Below, piece after piece: positions 59,933 to 64,000 of a stretch of DNA of 64,000 nucleotides; within the stretch, counting starts at the first letter, position 1; the number at the start of each line of letters is the position of its first letter. Source of the DNA: an uncultured Oscillibacter sp. (GTDB lineage Bacteria; Bacillota; Clostridia; Oscillospirales; Oscillospiraceae); NCBI GenBank assembly GCA_950097265.1, contig CATNDJ010000008.1, forward strand, positions 19,525 to 83,524. Direction: 5' to 3'. A program made the position numbers and the translations under genes. A model generated the notes under the pieces. The model worked only from the letters and a program-made list of their open reading frames with translations. It was not told the DNA's origin and did no database searches.

Positions 59933-60883
59933 ATGGAACAAGCGGAGAGATTAGTGATCGCCCTGGGGGGCAACGCCCTCCAGTCCAAGGACAGCGGGTC
60001 CACCGCCGAGGCCCAGCTCAGCGTGGTGCGGGAGACCTGCGAGCACATCGCGGAGCTCAGCGTGGGGGGCTATGAGGTGGCCGTGGTCCATGGCAACGGC
60101 CCCCAGGTGGGCCGCATCCTCCTGGCCAGCGAGACGGCCAGGGAGGTAGTGCCCGCCATGCCCTTTGACGTGTGCGGAGCCATGAGCCAGGGCTATATCG
60201 GCTACCACATCCAGCAGGCCCTGCGCTACGCCCTGGCCAAGCGGAACAAGAACACCCCCGTGGTGAGCCTGGTGACCCAGATGGTGGTGGAGGCGGACGA
60301 CCCCGCCTTCCGGAATCCCAGCAAGCCCATCGGGCCCTTCTACAGCCGGGAGGAGGCAGAGGCCATCCAGCGGGAGAAGGGCTATGCCATGAAGGAGGAC
60401 GCCGGGCGGGGATACCGCCGGGTAGTGCCCTCCCCCCTGCCCCGGCGGATTGTGGAGATCAACCAGGTGCGGGACCTGTGGGACAACACCATCGTCGTCA
60501 CCTGCGGCGGCGGCGGGGTCCCGGTCATCGAAACCGCCCAGGGCCGCCTGGAGGGCGTGGCGGCGGTTATCGACAAGGACTTCGCCGCGGAGCTGCTGGC
60601 GGAACAGGTGGACGCCGACGTGCTGATGATTCTGACGGAGGTGGAAAAGGTGGCAATCAACTGGGGCAAGCCGGACCAGAAGGACTTAAGCCGCATGTCC
60701 CTGGCGGAGGCCTCCCGGTATGTGGAGGAGGGCCACTTCGCCCCCGGCAGCATGCTGCCCAAGGTCCAGGCGGCCATGAAGTTCGTCCGCAGCGACCCCA
60801 GCAAAAAGGCCGTCATCACCTCCCTGGACAAGGCCCTAGACGCCTTGGCGGGGAAGACGGGGACCGTGGTCACCTTTGCCTGA
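59933..60883 (+). CDS. arcC: Carbamate kinase
   Basis: This 316-residue enzyme transfers phosphate between carbamoyl phosphate and ADP, making ATP in arginine, agmatine or purine degradation. It has LVIALGGNALQ at the N-terminus, HGNGPQVG, the substrate loop SKPIGPFYS, and VTCGGGGVPV. It stands alone; no arginine deiminase or carbamoyltransferase genes are adjacent, so the source of carbamoyl phosphate is not shown here. The ATG follows TAGGAGCAAGCT. Confidence 0.96.
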   Translation: MEQAERLVIALGGNALQSKDSGSTAEAQLSVVRETCEHIAELSVGGYEVAVVHGNGPQVGRILLASETAREVVPAMPFDVCGAMSQGYIGYHIQQALRYALAKRNKNTPVVSLVTQMVVEADDPAFRNPSKPIGPFYSREEAEAIQREKGYAMKEDAGRGYRRVVPSPLPRRIVEINQVRDLWDNTIVVTCGGGGVPVIETAQGRLEGVAAVIDKDFAAELLAEQVDADVLMILTEVEKVAINWGKPDQKDLSRMSLAEASRYVEEGHFAPGSMLPKVQAAMKFVRSDPSKKAVITSLDKALDALAGKTGTVVTFA

Positions 60884-60890
60884 GGGATCA

Positions 60891-60926
60891 AAAAAGCATC
60901 CCGTTCCTGGGAACGGGATGCTTTTT
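60891..60926. terminator. Bidirectional terminator after arcC
   Basis: A long inverted repeat, AAAAAGCATCCCGTTCC with GGAACGGGATGCTTTTT, is flanked by A and T runs, between convergent genes. Confidence 0.92.
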
Positions 60927-60933
60927 ATTCGGG

Positions 60934-61830
60934 TCAGGGAACTTCCCTTTCCGCCGGTTTGGAGGACTGCACGCCGCAGGTGAAGCCGGAGGAGACGGCT
61001 CCCGTGGGGCAGACGGCCCTGCACTTCCCGCAGCGGATGCACTCCGAGCCGTTGACGTCCCGGGTGACCTCCACCCCCATGGGGCAGGCCGCCTCGCATT
61101 TCCCGCAGCCCACGCACTTGTCCTTGTCCAGCCGCATCTGGTAAAAGCTGAAGCGGTTGAACAGGGCGTAGAAGGCCCCCAGGGGACAGAGGTACTTGCA
61201 GAAGGGCCGGTGGATGGCCGTGGAGCCGATCAGAATGACCGCCAGCGCCAGGGCCTTCCAGCCGAACAGGGCCCCGGCCGCCTTCCGCAGATTCGGGTCC
61301 AGCAGCAACAGGGGGATTCCCCCTTCCAGGGTCCCGGCGGGACAGAGATATTTGCAGAACAGCGGCGGGACAATGCCGGTATCCGTCACAAGGAAGGCCG
61401 GGAGCAGGACCACCAGCAGCGCCAGCACCGCATACTTCAGACGACGGGCGGGCCGGTCCAGCCGCCGGGGCACCGTGAGCTTGGGAACCGGGATTTTGTG
61501 CAGCAGGTCCTGCACCAGCCCGAAGGGGCACAGCAGGCCGCAGACCGCCCGGCCCAGGACCACCCCGAAGAGCATGAGGGTCCCCAGCACATAGAAGGGA
61601 ACGTGATGCTTCGCCCCCAGGGCCGTCTGTAAGGCCCCGATGGGACAGGCCCCCAGGGCCCCCGGGCAGGAATAGCAGTTCAGTACGGGGACGCAGACCG
61701 CCTTCGTGCCGCCGGTGAAAATCCTCCCCTTTTGAAAGCCCGCGGCGTAGCCGTTGAACAGGGCGGCGGAGGCCAGCTGCACCGCCCGCTGAAAGGAAAC
61801 CCTCAGCCGATGCCGATGCACTCGAGACAT
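60934..61830 (-). CDS. Membrane 4Fe-4S polyferredoxin (NapH/YccM-like)
   Basis: This 298-residue membrane protein has cysteine clusters in NCYSCPGALGACPIGALQ, CGLLCPFG, FCKYLCPAG and FCKYLCPLG at membrane borders. A C-terminal 2[4Fe-4S] ferredoxin domain follows (CVGCGKCEAACPMG and CIRCGKCRAVCPTG). It should pass electrons across or along the membrane. Its start overlaps the 54-residue CXXC peptide gene by 28 bases, and it is third in a tightly packed cassette after the TlpA-like lipoprotein. A role in extracytoplasmic thiol or oxidant reduction is inferred from this context. Confidence 0.9.
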   Translation of the reverse strand: MSRVHRHRLRVSFQRAVQLASAALFNGYAAGFQKGRIFTGGTKAVCVPVLNCYSCPGALGACPIGALQTALGAKHHVPFYVLGTLMLFGVVLGRAVCGLLCPFGLVQDLLHKIPVPKLTVPRRLDRPARRLKYAVLALLVVLLPAFLVTDTGIVPPLFCKYLCPAGTLEGGIPLLLLDPNLRKAAGALFGWKALALAVILIGSTAIHRPFCKYLCPLGAFYALFNRFSFYQMRLDKDKCVGCGKCEAACPMGVEVTRDVNGSECIRCGKCRAVCPTGAVSSGFTCGVQSSKPAEREVP

Positions 61831-61967
61831 ATCCGCACCGCCTTTTGCAGAACCTCCGCCTGTTCCTGCCGCAGAAGCCCGATCCCAATCAGGACCAGGG
61901 CCAGCCCCAGGGCGCCGAAGCGCAGGGCCGTAATCGTTTTTTTACGCGTCTTCAAGGCTGACCGCAT
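61803..61967 (-). CDS. CD1871A-family CXXC motif-containing small membrane protein
   Basis: This 54-residue protein has a basic N-terminus, one membrane helix (about 14-32: ALRFGALGLALVLIGIGLL) and the C-terminal signature VRICLECIGIG with the CXXC pair Cys47/Cys50. This end is the hallmark of the CD1871A family. The ATG at 61967 has GGAGG 5 bases upstream. It overlaps the preceding TlpA-like gene by 26 bases and the following polyferredoxin gene by 28 bases, so the three are translated as a unit. The CXXC may relay electrons between them (inference). Confidence 0.85.
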   Translation of the reverse strand: MRSALKTRKKTITALRFGALGLALVLIGIGLLRQEQAEVLQKAVRICLECIGIG

Positions 61968-62556
61968 CCTTTCCTCCCGCTTCCAGCACCTGATTCACCG
62001 CCTCCAGATAGGCGGCGGACAGGTCCGCCCGGCCGCCGATGATGGCCTCGCCCACCAGCGTGCCGCCGCTGTCCGCGAGGACCGTCGTGGGGGTGTACAT
62101 CAAATTCCCGGCCAGGTCCAGCAGATCGCCCTCCCCGGAGATCAGGGTGACTCCCTCGAAGCCCGCGTCCTCCAGGACCTCCCGGACGGAGTCCTCGTTC
62201 CCATAGCCGTCCAGGCAGACGGTGACCATCGCCACGTTGTCCGGCAGGGCCTTTTCAAAAGCCGCGATATCCGGCATCTCCGCGATGCAGGGCGGACAGG
62301 TGAGGGCCCAGAAGTTGAAGACCGTCACGTCCTTGGCGGCGACGTCCGCCTGGGTGAAGGTCCCCCCATCCAGCGTTCCCGCCGTGAAGGAAGCTAGGCT
62401 CCCCAGGGCGGCGGCGCCCTCCTCCTCCGGGCCCTCCTGAGCCGGGGCCAGGTCCTCCGCCGGGGGCTCGGAGTCCTTCTTCCCGCCGCACCCGGCGGGC
62501 AGGGCCAAGATCAAGAGGGTTCCGAGAAACAGGGTAATGATTTTTTTCAGATTCAT
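61942..62556 (-). CDS. TlpA-like thioredoxin-fold lipoprotein
   Basis: This 204-residue exported protein has a lipobox LALPAGCGG (Cys23) and an acidic linker. A thioredoxin-fold domain follows with the active-site pair Cys87/Cys90 in ALTCPPCIAEMP and the cis-proline region MYTPTTVLAD. It would act outside the membrane as a disulfide reductase or peroxide-handling thiol protein, with electrons likely supplied by the CXXC peptide and polyferredoxin encoded downstream. The ATG at 62556 is preceded by GAAGGGCG. Confidence 0.92.
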   Translation of the reverse strand: MNLKKIITLFLGTLLILALPAGCGGKKDSEPPAEDLAPAQEGPEEEGAAALGSLASFTAGTLDGGTFTQADVAAKDVTVFNFWALTCPPCIAEMPDIAAFEKALPDNVAMVTVCLDGYGNEDSVREVLEDAGFEGVTLISGEGDLLDLAGNLMYTPTTVLADSGGTLVGEAIIGGRADLSAAYLEAVNQVLEAGGKDAVSLEDA

Positions 62557-62605
62557 GAAGCGCCCTTCTTTCGTGATGTTAAGCGTATGGAACGCCCGCC
62601 GCACC

Positions 62606-62634
62606 ATCATACCACAGGTCTGCGCAATTGTACA
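62606..62634 (-). promoter_or_regulatory. Promoter of the TlpA/CXXC/polyferredoxin cassette
   Basis: On the minus strand, TGTACA (62634-62629) and TATGAT (62611-62606) have 17-bp spacing, about 50 bases before the TlpA-like gene. The rest of the gap to 62818 is AT-rich with no other clear element. Confidence 0.58.
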
Positions 62635-62818
62635 CTCACAAAAATGGGGGCGGCCTTCTCGTTACAAATGAACAGCAATATTTTGCATCCTTTTGCTGAA
62701 AGTCGGAATTTATTCGACAAAAAACGACAATTTTTTGGGAATATGCACGCCGCTGGCCTGGACGATTCCGCAAATTTGGAATAATCTTCCTTTTAGAGAG
62801 TGAAAGGAGGAAGATGTT

Positions 62819-63085
62819 TTGTTTTCGCAACGTAAGCCTACGCAAGCCAATCGGGAACTCTTTGGGCAGCTCATCCACGACGCGCGCAAAAGCCAAAACA
62901 TGACGCAGGAAAAACTTGCCGAATGCATGACCTGCTCTCTGCGCTGGATCAACAGGGTCGAGCGGGGTGAAAGCAACCTGAATTGGATGGATATGATTCG
63001 CCTGCTGATCATCCTGGATCTGCCGCCTGAAAAAGTGGCGGAGGAGGTAGGACTGGATGTTTCAATACTTACCAGTCGAAAATGA
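62819..63085 (+). CDS. XRE-family helix-turn-helix regulator
   Basis: This 88-residue protein is almost entirely one lambda-repressor-like domain (LIHDARKSQNMTQEKLAECM, then WINRVERGESN). The start is TTG 62819 with AAAGGAGG 8 bases upstream. An ATG at 62814 is in another frame and closes after 29 codons. It overlaps the following small gene by 29 bases, which implies a functional pair. No sensor domain is present. Confidence 0.88.
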   Translation: MFSQRKPTQANRELFGQLIHDARKSQNMTQEKLAECMTCSLRWINRVERGESNLNWMDMIRLLIILDLPPEKVAEEVGLDVSILTSRK

Positions 63086-63284
63086 AGTGTTTTCTCCTTA
63101 CCTTGGCCCGTATCGGACGTTTGGGCTCCGGGTCCTGCGGACCGGAGAGGCGGGGGCCGAGGAAGTCATGGTCCTGCCGGACGTGTCCACCGATTTTGGG
63201 TTTACCCTGCGGCTGGCGGGGCTGTTCACGGAGAAGCAGCTGGATCCTCTGCACCTGCTGGACGTCATCGGGGATCTGCTCTGA
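63057..63284 (+). CDS. Small protein resembling DUF6514
   Basis: This 75-residue soluble protein reads YRTFGLRVLRTG, then LPDVSTDFGFTLRLAGLFTE, and ends LDPLHLLDVIGDLL. The pattern of a conserved YG.., an IS/VSTD turn and a C-terminal HL.DVI.D resembles DUF6514 proteins of Clostridia, whose function is unknown. The ATG follows GGAGGTAGGACTGG inside the XRE gene, and the genes overlap by 29 bases. It is possibly a partner or modulator of the XRE regulator. Confidence 0.65.
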   Translation: MFQYLPVENEVFSPYLGPYRTFGLRVLRTGEAGAEEVMVLPDVSTDFGFTLRLAGLFTEKQLDPLHLLDVIGDLL

Positions 63285-63320
63285 GCTCATGCGCCCCCTG
63301 GGAACTCCGCGCACGATGAG

Positions 63321-63362
63321 CGCCCCGCCCGGAAGCGTACGCTTCCGGGCGGGGCGGTTTTT
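63321..63362. terminator. 36-bp perfect palindrome terminator
   Basis: Arms CGCCCCGCCCGGAAGCGT and ACGCTTCCGGGCGGGGCG (63321-63356) are followed by GGTTTTTAT on the plus strand. It separates the convergent DUF6514-like and flotillin-like genes. Confidence 0.88.
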
Positions 63363-63383
63363 ATCTGCCGTCTGCTCCTGCTC

Positions 63384-64000
63384 TCATTCCGCGGCGGGAG
63401 CGGCGTCCTGTTCCGCGGCGGGAGGGTTCTGGAGAATGATGGTCTTTTCCTCGCCGCCCGCCAGTTTGCCCCCCAGCATTCCGGCGATAAGGGATTTGAC
63501 GTCGATCCCCATGCCCTGGGTGATACCCTCGGTGACCTGGGTGGTCCCGGTGACGATGTCTTCCAGAAGCTTGGCGCTGTTCCCGGAGCCGTACATGGTG
63601 ATCTTATCCACCTTGGACAGGGGCTCGGCCACATTCCGGGCGATTTCCGGCAAGGCCTGCATGACCATCTCGATGACGGCGGCTTCGCCGTACTTTTTCA
63701 TGGCCTCCGCCTTTTTGTCGATGCCCTCGGCTTCCGCCAGGGCCTTGGCCCGGATGGACTCGGCCTCCGCCTTGCCCACGGCGGCGATGCCCGCCGCCTC
63801 CTGCTCCCGGGCGAACTTCTGGGCCTCGGCGCTCTTGCGCTCCGCCTCGGCCTCCTGCTTGCCGCTGTAGTACTCCGCCCAGCCGTCGTCCAGCTCCTCT
63901 CGGGCGTCTGAGAGCTGGATCTTGGCATCCTCCAGGTCCCGGCGGCCCTGAATCAGCTCCGCCCGGCCCTCCTCCAGCTCACGGCGGCCCCGCTCCAGCT
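63384..64000 (-). CDS. Flotillin/SPFH-family protein, C-terminal part (cut by window edge)
   Basis: The frame is open from the window edge to TGA at 63384, giving 205 residues. The conserved end reads AREQEAAGIAAVGKAEAES, then EGIDKKAEAMKKYGEAAVIE, then ARNVAEPLSKVDKITMYGSG, as in bacterial flotillins of lipid microdomains. The N-terminal SPFH domain is outside the window. The first about 45 visible residues have a strict seven-residue pattern (RRELEEGRAEL, AREELDDGWAEYYSGK) more like the coiled coils of FtsX-type permeases than the usual flotillin helix. The C-terminus is Ala/Pro/Glu-rich. Confidence 0.85.
   Translation of the reverse strand, partial: LERGRRELEEGRAELIQGRRDLEDAKIQLSDAREELDDGWAEYYSGKQEAEAERKSAEAQKFAREQEAAGIAAVGKAEAESIRAKALAEAEGIDKKAEAMKKYGEAAVIEMVMQALPEIARNVAEPLSKVDKITMYGSGNSAKLLEDIVTGTTQVTEGITQGMGIDVKSLIAGMLGGKLAGGEEKTIILQNPPAAEQDAAPAAE

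Noticed and set aside
62814..62903. ATG frame before the XRE gene
   Set aside because: It closes after 29 codons and reads an out-of-frame version of the HTH gene; the TTG at 62819 has correct spacing from AAAGGAGG.

Overview
The window is about 64 kb of GC-rich, densely coding bacterial chromosome. Strong AGGAGG-type ribosome binding sites, TTGACA/TATAAT promoters with 17-bp spacers, a threonyl T-box riboswitch, a glgB-glgC-glgD/glgA-glgP glycogen locus, an SLH-domain surface protein, and a CD1871A-type CXXC peptide point to a Gram-positive Clostridia member, most likely a high-GC gut Oscillospiraceae relative (Flavonifractor/Lawsonibacter/Oscillibacter-like). That placement is inference. 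I saw no rRNA, tRNA, phage, insertion sequence or CRISPR array; this is core and niche-adaptive chromosome.

Layout. 1-3.2 kb: a two-component system cut by the window edge, a DUF4397-like protein with tandem proline-rich repeats, and an MntP manganese exporter. 3.2-5.4 kb: promoter, T-box and thrS. 5.4-14.5 kb: a complete glycogen locus on the minus strand (glgB-glgC-glgD, then a terminator, a new promoter and glgA-glgP). GlgA and GlgB carry unusual lysine/alanine-rich, histone-H1-like C-terminal tails. 14.6-18.9 kb: TSUP exporter, aspartate racemase, dicarboxylate/amino acid symporter, ECF sigma factor with a putative membrane anti-sigma partner. 19-27 kb: glnS, then a 1,627-residue secreted M60 metallopeptidase with a dockerin-like domain, translationally coupled to an SLH-anchored protein. 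27-36 kb: threonine ammonia-lyase and a sodium/solute symporter, CapA-like protein, mtlD, pgi, glmS.

36-41 kb: a minus-strand operon (DeoR regulator, fruK, mtlA-type PTS, SorE-like zinc dehydrogenase). Its promoter overlaps two 15-bp direct repeats spaced 20 bp apart, and a near-identical site lies just before mtlD, so the two loci look like one regulon. The enzyme set suggests a hexitol-phosphate to fructose-1-phosphate route. 41-46 kb: aminotransferase, a stand-alone 25-codon small ORF, iron alcohol dehydrogenase, and a purine nucleoside phosphorylase/methylthioadenosine-type deaminase pair. 46-53.8 kb: metallo-beta-lactamase-fold protein, LytTR/GHKL two-component system, unknown coiled-coil protein, AraC regulator with DMT exporter, CPA2 antiporter, sugar isomerase-like protein. 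53.8-59.7 kb: a maltodextrin-type operon (binding protein, two permeases, LacI regulator, malQ) behind a perfect 28-bp palindromic operator. 59.9-64 kb: carbamate kinase, a TlpA/CXXC-peptide/polyferredoxin redox cassette, an XRE plus DUF6514-like pair, and the C-terminal part of a flotillin-like protein.

The shared theme is carbohydrate and storage polysaccharide metabolism: maltodextrin import and MalQ feed glycogen turnover, the hexitol regulon and pgi feed fructose phosphates, and glmS draws on fructose-6-phosphate. The secreted peptidase/SLH pair and the redox cassette suit a mucosal anaerobe. An intergenic repeat (hairpin starting at the stop codon plus a conserved 68-nt tail) occurs twice, after the symporter and after pgi.
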